Shown one piece after another: positions 24,445 to 35,264 of a stretch of DNA of 64,000 nucleotides. Made by a program: the position numbers and the translations under genes. Source of the DNA: Sipunculus nudus (taxonomy: Eukaryota > Annelida > Sipuncula > Golfingiida > Sipunculidae); assembly GCA_026874595.1 (NCBI GenBank), contig CM049311.1, positions 66,780,453-66,844,452 of the forward strand. The letters are read 5' to 3'. The notes under the pieces are model-generated. The model made no database searches and had not been told where the DNA came from. It saw only the letters and a list, made by a program, of their open reading frames with translations. Positions within the stretch are counted from its first letter, which is position 1. Each line of letters begins with the position of its first letter.

Positions 24445-27400
24445 CTATACAAACATACTAATGGACTATATGTAGTTTCTTTATAGAAAAGTTCCTCTGA
24501 CGTCTCTGTGATGGATGTATGAACTTTTTTTATCTATGCAAACATACTAATGGACTATATGTAGTTTCTTTATAGAAAAGTTCCTCTGACGTCTCTGTGA
24601 TGGATGTATGAACTTTTTTTATCTATACAAATATATTAATGAACTATAGGTAATTTCTTTACAGAAAAGTTCCTCTGACGTCTCTGTGATTGATGTATGA
24701 ACTTTTTTTTATCTATACAAATATATTAATGAACTATAGGTAATTTCTTTATAGAAAAGTTCCTCTGACGTCTCTGTGATTGATGTATGAACTTTTTTTT
24801 ATCTATACAAATATATTAATGGACTATAGGTAATTTCTTTATAGAAAAGTTCCTCTGACGTCTCTGTGATTGATGTATGAACTTTTTTTTATCTATACAA
24901 ATATATTAATGAACTATAGGTAATTTCTTTATAGAAAAGTTCCTCTGACGTCTCTGTGATTGATGTATGACCTTTTTTTTATCTATACAAATATATTAAT
25001 GAACTATAGGTAATTTCTTTATAGAAAAGTTCCTCTGACGTCTCTGTGATTGATGTATGAACTTTTTTTTATCTATACAAACATACTAATGGACAATAGG
25101 TAATTCCTATTGAGAAAAGTTTTTCTGACGTCTCTGTGATGGATGTATGATCATCCTTTTATCTATACAAACATAAATGAACTATAGGTTATTTCTTTAT
25201 AGAAAGGTTCCTCGGACGTCTCTGTGATGGATGTATGATCATCCTTTTATCTATACAAACATAAATGAACTATAGGTAATTTCTTTATAGAAAGTTTCCT
25301 CGGACGTCTCTGTGATGGATGTATGATCATCCTTTTATCTATACAAACATAAATGAACTATAGGTAATTTCTTTATAGAAAGGTTCCTCGGACGTCTCTG
25401 TGATTGATGTATGATCATCCTTTTATCTATACAAACATAAATGAACTATAGGTAATTTCTTTATAGAAAGTTTCCTCGGACGTCTCTGTGATTGATGTAT
25501 GATCATCCTTTTATCTATACAAACATAAATGATCTATAGGTAATTTCTTTATAGAAAGTTTCCTCGGACGTCTCTGTGATGGATGTATGATCATTTTTTA
25601 TCTATACAAACATAAATGAACTATAGGTAATTTCTTTATAGAAAGGTTCCTCGGACGTCTCTGTGATGGATGTATGATCATCCTTTTATCTATACAATCA
25701 TAAATGAACTATAGGTAATTTCTTTATAGAAAGGTTCCACGGACGTCTCTGTGATGGATGTATGATCATCCTTTTATCTATACAAACATAAATGAACTAA
25801 AGGTAATTTCTTTATAGAAAGGTTCCTCTGACGTCTCTGTGATGGATGTATGATCATCCTTTTATCTATACAATCATAAATGAACTATAGGTAATTTCTT
25901 TATAGAAAGGTTCCTCGGACGTCTCTGTGATTGATGTATGATCATCCTTTTATCTATACAAACATAAATGAACTATAGGTAATTTCTTTATAGAAAGGTT
26001 CCTCTGACGTCTCTGTGATGGATGTATGATCATCCTTTTATCTATACAATCATAAATGAACTATAGGTAATTTCTTTATAGAAAGGTTCCTCGGACGTCT
26101 CTGTGATTGATGTATGATCATCCTTTTATCTATACAAACATAAATGAACTATAGGTAATTTCTTTATAGAAAGGTTCCTCGGACGTCTCTGTGATTGATG
26201 TATGATCATCCTTTTATCTATACAAACATAAATGAACTAAAGGTAATTTCTTTATAGAAAGGTTCCTCTGACGTCTCTGTGATGGATGTATGATCATCCT
26301 TTTATCTATACAAACATAAATGAACTATAGGTAATTTCTTTATAGAAAGGTTCCTCGGACGTCTCTGTGATTGATGTATGATCATCCTTTTATCTATACA
26401 AACATAAATGAACTATAGGTAATTTCTTTATAGAAAGGTTCCTCTGACGTCTCTGTGATGGATGTATGATCATCCTTTTATCTATACAATCATAAATGAA
26501 CTATAGGTAATTTCTTTATAGAAAGGTTCCTCGGACGTCTCTGTGATTGATGTATGATCATCCTTTTATCTATACAAACATAAATGAACTATAGGTAATT
26601 TCTTTATAGAAAGGTTCCTCGGACGTCTCTGTGATTGATGTATGATCATCCTTTTATCTATACAAACATAAATGAACTAAAGGTAATTTCTTTATAGAAA
26701 GGTTCCTCTGACGTCTCTGTGATGGATGTATGATCATCCTTTTATCTATACAAACATAAATGAACTATAGGTAATTTCTTTATAGAAAGGTTCCTCGGAC
26801 GTCACTGTGATGGATGTATGATCATCCTTTTATCTATACAAACATAAATGAACTATAGGTAATTTCTTTATAGAAAGGTTCCTCTGACGTCTCTGTGATG
26901 GATGTATGATCATCCTTTTATCTATACAAACATAAATGAACTATGGGTAATTTCTTTATAGAAAGGTTCCTCTGACGTCACTGTGATGGATGTATGATCA
27001 TCCTTTTATCTCTACAAACATAAATGAACTATAGGTAATTTCTTTATAGAAAGGTTCCTCGGACGTCTCTGTGATTGATGTATGATCATCCTTTTATCTA
27101 TACAAACATAAATGAACTATAGGTAATTTCTTTATAGAAAGGTTCCTCGGACGTCTCTGTGATTGATGTATGATCATCCTTTTATCTATACAAACATAAA
27201 TGAACTATAGGTAATTTCTTTATAGAAAGGTTCCTCGGACGTCTCTGTGATTGATGTATGATCATCCTTTTATCTATACAAACATAAATGAACTATAGGT
27301 AATTTCTTTATAGAAAGGTTCCTCGGACGTCTCTGTGATGGATGTATGATCATCCTTTTATCTATACAAACATAAATGAACTATAGGTAATTTCTTTATA

Positions 27401-28065
27401 GAAAGGTTCCTCGGACGTCTCTGTGATTGATGTATGATCATCCTTTTATCTATACAAACATAAATGAACTATAGGTAATTTCTTTATAGAAAGGTTCCTC
27501 GGACGTCTCTGTGATTGATGTATGATCATCCTTTTATCTATACAAACATAAATGAACTATAGGTAATTTCTTTATAGAAAGGTTCCTCGGACGTCTCTGT
27601 GATTGATGTATGATCATCCTTTTATCTATACAAACATAAATGAACTATAGGTAATTTCTTTATAGAAAGGTTCCTCGGACGTCTCTGTGATTGGTGTATG
27701 ATCATCCTTTTATCTATACAAACATAAATGAACTATAGGTAATTTCTTTATAGAAAGGTTCCTCGGACGTCTCTGTGATTGGTGTATGATCATCCTTTTA
27801 TCTATACAAACATAAATGAACTATAGGTAATTTCTTTATAGAAAGGTTCCTCGGACGTCTCTGTGATTGATGTATGATCATCCTTTTATCTATACAAACA
27901 TAAATGAACTATAGGTAATTTCTTTATAGAAAGGTTCCTCGGACGTCTCTGTGATTGATGTATGATCATCCTTTTATCTCTACAAACATAAATGAACTAT
28001 AGGTAATTTCTTTATAGAAAGGTTCCTCGGACGTCTCTGTGATTGATGTATGATCATCCTTTTAT
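24445..28065. repeat. Satellite duplication unit 2 (3,621 bp)
   Basis: It repeats unit 1 at an offset of 3,534 bp up to about 25,550 and 3,621 bp afterwards. The 87-bp difference is one extra class B monomer near 25565-25655, marked by TCATTTTTTA in place of TCATCCTTTTA. Apart from this monomer I saw essentially no differences between the units. The left boundary is a hybrid monomer that begins as class B (24417) and ends as class A, as expected from unequal crossing-over in the shared TTATCTATACAAACAT word. Confidence 0.93.
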
Positions 28066-28343
28066 CTATACAAACATTAATGAACTATAGGTAATTTCTT
28101 TATAGAAAGGTTCCTCGGACGTCTCTGTGATTGATGTATGATCATCCTTTTATCTCTACAAACATAAATGAACTATAGGTAATTTCTTAATAGAAAGGTT
28201 CCTCGGACGTCTCTGTGATGGATGTATGATCATCCTTTTATCTATACAAACATAAATGAACTATAGGTAATTTCTTTATAGAAAGGTTCCTCGGACGTCT
28301 CTATGATTGATGTATGAATTTGTTTTTCACAGGCTGTTAGTAC

Positions 28344-28754
28344 TAGAGCTGTATCAATATACCGATTTATCGATACACATCGATATGCCACATCAATACG
28401 CAATGCATGCTGTATCGTTATATCGGTAAACAGAAAAACAGCTCACTAATATAGAAACAAGTCATACAACCCAAACTATAATCTGTGTTATTTATAAAGC
28501 TTAAGCTGCTTTTCATTTCCTATACTGACCTTACAAGACTTAAAATTAGATCAGATATGTCAAATGATCGACTGGATGAGGAAAGTATATACTATTCTCG
28601 GTTGTTCTATGACAATAATAGACTAATTCACAGGGCTTATATTGAGAAATGATACACAAAAAAATGAAGTGTATCGTCGATACGTACCTGGTATCGCTTT
28701 ATGTATAACGCAATACCTATTGTACCTGAATAGACCAACCGATACCCAGCCCTA
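28344..28754 (+). mobile_element. Non-autonomous hAT-type transposon (411 bp)
   Basis: The left end TAGAGCTGTATCAATATACC and the right end, read inverted, TAGGGCTGGGTATCGGTTGG form imperfect terminal inverted repeats of the TAGRGCTG type seen in hAT elements. It is flanked by GTTAGTAC (28336-28343) and GTAAGTAC (28755-28762), an 8-bp target duplication with one mismatch, and 8 bp is the hAT-typical length. The ends are rich in CGATA words. There is no transposase frame, so it is a MITE-sized derivative dependent on an autonomous relative elsewhere. It starts within about 20 bp of the last satellite monomer. Confidence 0.8.
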
Positions 28755-28762
28755 GTAAGTAC

Positions 28763-29876
28763 ACTGCTGTACATGCTCCAGTGCTGACAAACAGGAAAAA
28801 CATGTAACCTTATGTGTCTGAGACAAAAGGTAACCAGTTACAAGATGCCCTTTGCAAAAAGCTGGTTCATCTAACTTGCCGCCTGACGTCCTGGTTGAAT
28901 GTGTTTTGATTACTTTGGCAGGAACATGGATATGAACAATACGAACATTTTTACGAATGGCGTTTCCGGTGTATTTTTAAAAATTACAAGAGATTTTATA
29001 GAAATTAAATATCGAAAAAGGACCCTTTACTAGCTGATCCGTGCAATGAAATCGTGGAATCCAAAAGATGCAGTCATATTATAATTCGAAAAACGTCATA
29101 GTCATTCAACAAACAAAGCCAACTTCAGCCTGGAAAGCAAATACTATAATATAACGCCTGAAATCGGTGACATACCATGAATTCAAAATTTAAATTTCAA
29201 TTAAAATGTGCCTTAAAGGTTACTGCACTATATAAAGCTGACCGGTTCTTTTTCTTTTTTACTTTTAAGAGAGGGGAGAAACTTTGTTCCATAGACGTCT
29301 TTCTGAGACCTGGAAGTGGCAATTTGCCCGCTGTAAGCATTTAGACGTGCGGGAAGATTGTCTACACTTCAATAAACATATCGTCTTTAAATATTAGAGT
29401 AACTCCTTAGTATATATATGTTTTAGTTTTAGTAGTTAAATCTGGGTTTTGAATTTTGTTCCAGAATGTACCATATAGGTGTTTCTAGCGTGAGCAATAT
29501 TCCAGTTTACAAAAATAAAAATAAAACGATAAAAACAGATCTTAGGAAATTATAAAACACAGACAGGCAGACAGGCCCGGATCTTGAACCAGAGGATAGA
29601 TTAATATATGAAACGGACGTCGGGGCCAAGGGAAATTGATGTCCTAGACCTGGAGTTCAGTTTATGTCTGTTAAGTTTATTTAATATTGTTTTGCTTACA
29701 TAAAGATTGTTTATTGTGATGTCGGATTATATAAGGATTAGTGCGTGTTAAATATACATTAATTTAAATGCAAAAAAAAATTATATAAATGTGTAGTATT
29801 AATTTGTATTATGTGTTTAAGGGCTTGTCCCTGCTCCCAAAACACGAGTAACTAGAATTAAAGGTAAAATGTTTAC

Positions 29877-29878
<2 letters not shown>
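28763..29878. other. Non-coding spacer
   Basis: Nothing recognisable on either strand. Confidence 0.5.
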
Positions 29879-29914
<36 letters not shown>

Positions 29915-30010
29915 AATGCAACAATGATAGACAGAAAAAAAAGTCAACAAGGAAGTGAGAGAGACCCATGCAAAAAGCGAGCGAGAGAACCGAATGCAAA
30001 AAGTCAGACA

Positions 30011-30053
<43 letters not shown>
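29879..30053. repeat. Two (GA)n microsatellites
   Basis: Pure GA runs at 29879-29912 and 30014-30053, joined by a GA-rich spacer containing GAGAGA islands. Open frames across this segment on both strands are low-complexity artefacts (RERERE or LSLSLS). Confidence 0.97.
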
Positions 30054-30055
<2 letters not shown>

Positions 30056-31054
30056 GTTTATAGGCGTAAACAGCGGATCATTGGACACTTTGACATTTAT
30101 AGAACTAACCTACACAACCACCAACATCAAGCTGTCATCCAACCCGTCAAAAATCGATTTCATGAACCCTGAACGCATCTCAGCTTATATTACCCATTTC
30201 TTCAGATTAATAACTCCTCCCTAGCTAACTAAGCTGAAGGGATTTTCGTATGCTGAAAGCCCAAGATATGTTTTATTAAAAAAAAAACTTACACATACGT
30301 AATATGTAAATAATTTACTAGAAAATGTTGATTATATTGCAACTATTCATTCACAGGTTTAATGTGCATACATATATAAAATGCATACATATATGAAATA
30401 TACAAACTTGAATATATTTTGTAGATCATCTCATCATATAAACATATATTTTCTTTACAATGGCAAACCATATACAGAGGACCGATGCATCAATATTTTT
30501 CTCGATTGGATGGGATTTAAAAATTACAAATAGGACGTCATCATCTCACCATGTCCCGTGTTCATCCACGAGAAACACCTCAGATTAAAATGTTAAGGGA
30601 TTCCGTGAATACAAAAGCCAGGATTCGAGAAAGTCTACACAGAGGTTCAACCATTTACACTAAAACGTTTTCACGGGACACATCAGCATATTAACACATA
30701 ACCCGCTAACTAAATGGTGACACTGCGTAGAATCGGACTGGTTTAAATTACGACTCCGCTGGTTAGGGTTGGTGGGTGTCATAATCGGCTACTACACCGG
30801 GGCTTCGCACCAGCGGCGTAGGTAACAAATGTAGTGAAGAGGTAATCAAGTCCGTTCAAATATATTAGATAAGATTTGTTTCAAAGCAAAATTTTTAAAC
30901 ATGGATGATTTTGTGGTAAGGACTTCACGGAAAAAGTAATAGTTTGTAATTTAAGCATAGGCAGGTTAATTGTAAACAGAAGTAATTCTTTGAAATGATT
31001 ATAAAATTTGACAGATGAGACAAGCAGTTCAGGCTGTCCCACACTGCCTAACTG
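30054..31054. other. Mostly non-coding; possible later part of the lectin-like exon frame
   Basis: AT-rich. The minus-strand frame described in the next entry stays open down to 30881, but the residues below about 31055 no longer look like a known domain. The word CAGCGGCGTAGGTAAC near 30812 resembles a transposon end, without a partner. Confidence 0.4.
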
Positions 31055-31262
31055 AGAGATGTTCTTTTCGAGTATAAATGACCTCTGGCGGAAGTTTGCG
31101 AAATGGTAATATAATGTATCGTCGTCCAGCACACAACCATGCATATAATTTCGCATGATGTCGTATGAAGAGAAGTGGATTAAACAGAACACTAAATTAT
31201 TTGTTAACGATATCACTTCATAACAGTAAGAACCATATTTATGTATTCCCTCTGTGCATCTG
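31055..31262 (-). CDS. Possible C-type-lectin-like domain exon (partial or decayed)
   Basis: A minus-strand frame, open from about 31273 to 30881, encodes CTEGIHKYGSYCYEV followed about 25 residues later by HGCVLDDDTLYYHF and SFILEKNIS. C-type lectin domains typically begin C-x-EGW-x3-YGxSCY, then have an A-x3-C, an LDDGxL-like turn and a FL/FI helix. The spacing here fits the N-terminal half, but the Trp positions are replaced (I after EG; SY for the usual sW). A plausible acceptor (TTTGTTTTGTAACAG) ends just before the first Cys codon. The second half of the domain (WIGL, WND, final Cys) was not found. It could be an exon, a pseudogene or coincidence; I favour a diverged or dead lectin exon. 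Confidence 0.35.
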
Positions 31263-34200
31263 TTACAAAACAAACTGCCCCTGTTCGCTTCTTAAATCAA
31301 ATTTGTTTTCCAATAGAACGTAAATCCTGTTATCGCATGTGTCATCTTTGATCTTGAGTACGTTTCGTTTGAACATTTCTAATTGTATTACCATAAACAA
31401 AATTGTTGTTATGTTCATACATGTTAAATCAACCTAAATAATAAGAGCAATAATAAATGATTTTAGCCATCCAGTATGTGTCCGTGAGTGAAAGAGATAT
31501 ATAACATTTATATATGGTTCAAGAACTAGGAAGCCATTTACCCTCTTAAATGGACAACAGTAAAGCTGATTACATGCGCACTCGGTCCTGCAAGACAGCC
31601 TTCGAATTGAAGGCTCGGGATGACGGAAAATAGACATGCAATACACACGCTGTTTTGAGCTGAATAAACGGGTTTTCAATATTTAAGGAAAAATAAATTA
31701 TGCTCTAGCTTTTGGTATTTGTAAATAGTACAACCATGAAATTTTAATTTTCGCCTAATGTATTGTGCATATGAATTATTTAGTGCATTATCAATAATTT
31801 TTTGCAAGGCCGTTCTCCTACATCATCCAAACACATGATTTCTTTGTACACATGAAGTCGACAGTCATGCCTTTCGCTGACACTAAATCCACATATATTT
31901 TACCCTTTATTAACAATCATGGCGATTAGGGTTAGTGTCCATGGGACCAATTCATAATTCATCTATACATCGTGAGCGACATCGCAATACGGGTAAGTTT
32001 CCAATACGGTGCAGTATTTGGATCGTATGTCATATGTTAATCTCATTCCATATTTAGCTGCTGAATGCGCGTGATCGTGTATACACTGATGTTCACCATT
32101 TCAGCAAGTCTAAACGTGCCCAGTGTTTGCGATGAGTAACATTGGATATTTGATAATGATTGTTATCTGATTATATTCTGGTTATAATTTTTTTCCAGTA
32201 CAATGTGAACATATAGTGTATACAGATAACACTATATGTGTTATTGAGAGATCGACAGGGCATGTTCGAAATGCATATTGTGTAAAATAACTTTCTTAGA
32301 GAAATGCTCCTGAGTGCCCTTTCTGAGATAAAACATGCTTGTAGATGGCAGGGCAGTGAGCTTCAGATTAACAAATGAAATCAGACAATACAAGCAAAGC
32401 ACTAGAACTGACAGTCATCTTTGCAGAGCGAGATAGCACAACACAGAAATGGTCCGAGAATCTTGTACATTCGCAACAAAAGGTTAGTTATTTAAATGGA
32501 TACCTCTTTTCTTGGTAAAATAACACTAATCTGTAGAGAAGATATGTTGCCTGTCGATGATTTAAAGAAAAATAATGTTGGAGAAAGTATAAAATACCCG
32601 ATTAGTTCGAAGTTCTGTTTTTTTATTCAGTCCACTCACAGAAGCGCTATTACAGAAATAAAAAATTTAGTTTTCTTACTGAAGATCATTTTGCTTATCA
32701 CGCCTATAAAAACAGTTGCCATATACGTGATTGCATGTGTAGAAAGAGTGAGATTCTGTTCCTATATCATGCATATTCCTGTAACTTACACTCAATTACC
32801 TACGCCAGTATCAAGTTTTTGTTTCCTTATTTTTTCCTGTAATCTCTGGTTATTAAGTTTGGAGGTTATCAGGATTAAATAAGAATTTTAGTAGATTAAT
32901 ATATGGTCCATTTTTTTTGTGAACAAGATATGTCTAAAACGTATGGAATATTTATATTTACACTAAACATTTTGTTGAGGGATAGGTCATAGGACAGGAA
33001 AGATGAAGTGTTGGAGTTGATCTGTATTAAGACATTGTTTGTTTACGGTCTTGACAGGAGTACGCGATCATTCGGACTTTTTTCACAATGCTAGTTAATC
33101 ATTATCGAAAACACAACGAATTCAACTGAAACAGCTTATGCGGCGATAAAATATCTATGTCAGTTTGAAAAAAAAAATACGAATTGGCGCTCTTTTCAGT
33201 TTTTTTTGTTGTCGTTTTCTTATTTTATTTCAGAATATGCAGAATATATACTGAATCTGGAAAAAGGCATGCAAAGTATGCGCACAGATAAATTCATATA
33301 CCAGACGAAGAGTCCAGATATATTTCACTGTTGGTAGAAATAGCGGTTCAGCGCATAAAAAATATTCCAAACTTGACACGTATATAAACAATACAGTGCA
33401 ATGTAACGGATAATGTATATGATAAACTGCTAATTGTTAATGCAGAGAGTGTGATTATTGTTGACGTGAGCCGAACACGGGAAGGATAAACATGCATGCT
33501 GACACAAAAGAAAAGGAAAAAATACTAAGTTTCCAAACCCATGTCTCAATCCCCTAGAGTATGGTTTCATGGCTCTGCTGTATTTGGTTGTGATCCGTTA
33601 GTGTCACCACTAACTACAAGTTATCGTTATACTCTGAGGCACGGGTAGCAATTAACGATTACCGGCTGCATCTCAAATATTAGGAGTTTTATCGACGGAA
33701 AAGACATGCTTGTTGGCGGAAAATGTCCCGATGACGTGCTGGATTAACCAACATAAAATAAGCATTTGACAATCAGGCCGTTTTTTACCGGTGAAATAAA
33801 GTGGTTTAGATGATACGCATGATCATTCAAGTTGGCGAGAAGAATCAGAATATTTCCATTCATATACTGTCTTGTTAAATAAAATTATAACAGAAATAAA
33901 AGTAAAAGCAACAAATTCTCAATTAAAATGGAGGAAACTGTATTTTTTAATACTCGAGGGTATTAGTTTTTCAATCGTCCCAGTGTGTCGGAATTAATGG
34001 ATATATGAACATGATCTACGTATAAATTAATTGGAAAGTCTAATTCTGTCTTATAGGGATTTTTACCTTTACACTTTACCTCTCAGTAAATATAGTTGTT
34101 CGATGTAAGGGACGGGGGCGGAGGGGGGCGAGGGAGATCCGCGCCCCCTTTTACATGACAAAATTAATTCTTGGAAATATCCGCTTTATACCTATTACAG

Positions 34201-34633
34201 CATCGGATATTGTCTTGCTTTTTTCCCTGCTTCTGCGTGCAAGATTTATGTATAAATTTACGACCATACCCGACGCATTAGTTTCAATGTGCTAGGGTGT
34301 CGAGGCTCCTCTTTTCTGAAAAAAAGCTGTATCCGCCACTCTGGGGGAACATGATGATTATCCATCCAATCCACCTCTGTCATAAAGGTTCTTTTACATA
34401 TCTCTGACAGATTTACATTCATCACACTTCTTGCTCTCAAACTGCATCTCGAATGTGTGTAATGTGTAGTCGTTTTGTTTTCATATGTAGTTATCACAGC
34501 CTTATGATTGACATTTTGATAGTTCTTTCAAATTTACGTAAGCCATAATTTATCGTAAAAACAGGTTTGCACGTCTCACACATTTCATTTTTTAATAATG
34601 TGATACAGATTATCCCCCATTTTATGTATGATT
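31263..34633. other. Non-coding stretch, nothing firm
   Basis: The longest plus-strand frame of the window (32496-32882, 128 codons) lies here. It has no motif, and its length is within chance for this base composition. A GC-rich patch at 34109-34148 (GGGGGCGGAGGGGGGCGAGG, then CCGCGCCCCC) looks like a transposon-end remnant. Confidence 0.4.
32209..32239. repeat. Perfect 11-bp inverted repeat
   Basis: Arms ACATATAGTGT and ACACTATATGT are separated by 9 nt. No T-run follows that would suggest an RNA gene; function unknown. Confidence 0.7.
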
Positions 34634-35125
34634 TTGCAGATTTCTCAGAAACCAACATTACTTTAGTAGTAGTTTGTGTTCAGACGCCAGTTAGAAGAAA
34701 TAAGATATGTCCTAACATTGATTTATTACAACAAAGCTATGAATTAAAATTAAACTGACAATAAATAAACACTTCCGCTCATCTTTTTCATTCTTTTGTA
34801 TGTATATGTACAACTTAAGGCTACATAACACGTTTATACTATTGAAAATTATCCAAAAGTTAAAATCAAAAACAAAAAATGTTGCAGATTTCTCAGAAAC
34901 CAACATTACTTTAGTAGTAGTTTGTGTTCAGACAACAGTTAGAAGAAATAGAGATATGTCCTAACATTGATTTATTACAACAAAACTATGAATTAAAATT
35001 AAACTGACAATAAATAAACACTTCCGCTCATCTTTTTCATTATTTTGTATGTATATGTACATCTTAAGGCTACATAACACTTTTATACTATTGAAAATTG
35101 TCCAAAACTTAATATAAAAAACAAA
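34634..35125 (+). repeat. Tandem duplication, 248-bp unit x 2
   Basis: The copies start at 34634 and 34882, both with TTGCAGATTTCTCAGAAACC. They are colinear with only scattered differences (for example GACGCCAGTT against GACAACAGTT, and CATTCTTTTG against CATTATTTTG). The duplication lies within the putative first intron of the minus-strand gene whose first exon is at 35216-35264. High similarity indicates a recent event. Confidence 0.93.
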
Positions 35126-35215
35126 GCTCTTTCTGATATATTTTTAGAAAATTAGACTTTAGATATGGCTTGACATGAAGCTCCGAGACAGGTAAGGTAA
35201 AATAAAGATACATAC

Positions 35216-35264
35216 CTGTGTAGGATAAGGTTAAGAGAAGAACCAGGTGAGATGCCGCGCTCAT
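35216..35264 (-). CDS. First coding exon of a secreted or membrane protein (signal peptide)
   Basis: On the minus strand an ATG at 35264 in good Kozak context (ATCATCATGA) opens MSAASHLVLLLTLSYT, a short polar start followed by a hydrophobic LVLLLTL core. This is a textbook signal peptide. The frame runs straight into a strong splice donor (ACAG|GTATGT) at 35216/35215, leaving one base (phase 1). A phase-1 intron directly after the signal peptide is common in genes for secreted and cell-surface proteins. The frame is open upstream but has no earlier ATG, so 35264 is the natural start. The mature protein is unknown. The possible lectin-like exon 4 kb downstream on the same strand is a tempting partner, but its phase does not match directly. 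Confidence 0.55.

Larger units (their letters stand above)
20578..28325. repeat. Satellite array, about 87 monomers of 88-90 bp
   Basis: A continuous head-to-tail array of one monomer family. Class A monomers (89-90 bp) carry GTATGAACTTTTTTTTATCT and ATATTAATG(A/G)ACTA. Class B monomers (88 bp) carry GTATGATCATCCTTTTATCT and CATAAATGAACTA. Both share TTTCTTTATAGAAA(A/G)GTTCCTC, GACGTC and TCTCTGTGAT(G/T)GATGTATGA. Monomer starts (TGTGAT) at 21151, 21241, 21331, 21421 and 21511 show the 90-bp period; 21601, 21689 and 21777 show the 88-bp period. No open frame of note exists in the array. The first and last monomers are degenerate, as usual for array edges. Confidence 0.97.

Noticed and set aside
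20578-28325. CRISPR-like array
   Set aside because: The whole 88-90-bp unit repeats without unique spacers, and the context is eukaryotic. It is a satellite.
29817-30224. Overlapping open frames on both strands across the GA repeats
   Set aside because: They consist largely of RERE or LSLS low-complexity translation of (GA)n.
32427-32484. Short exon-like piece between TTTGCAG and AAAAG|GTTAGT
   Set aside because: Only 58 bp, weakly framed and without a neighbour; splice-like words of this quality occur by chance.
32496-32882. 128-codon plus-strand open frame
   Set aside because: No recognisable domain; AT-rich codons. An open run of this length is expected about once by chance in 64 kb of this composition.
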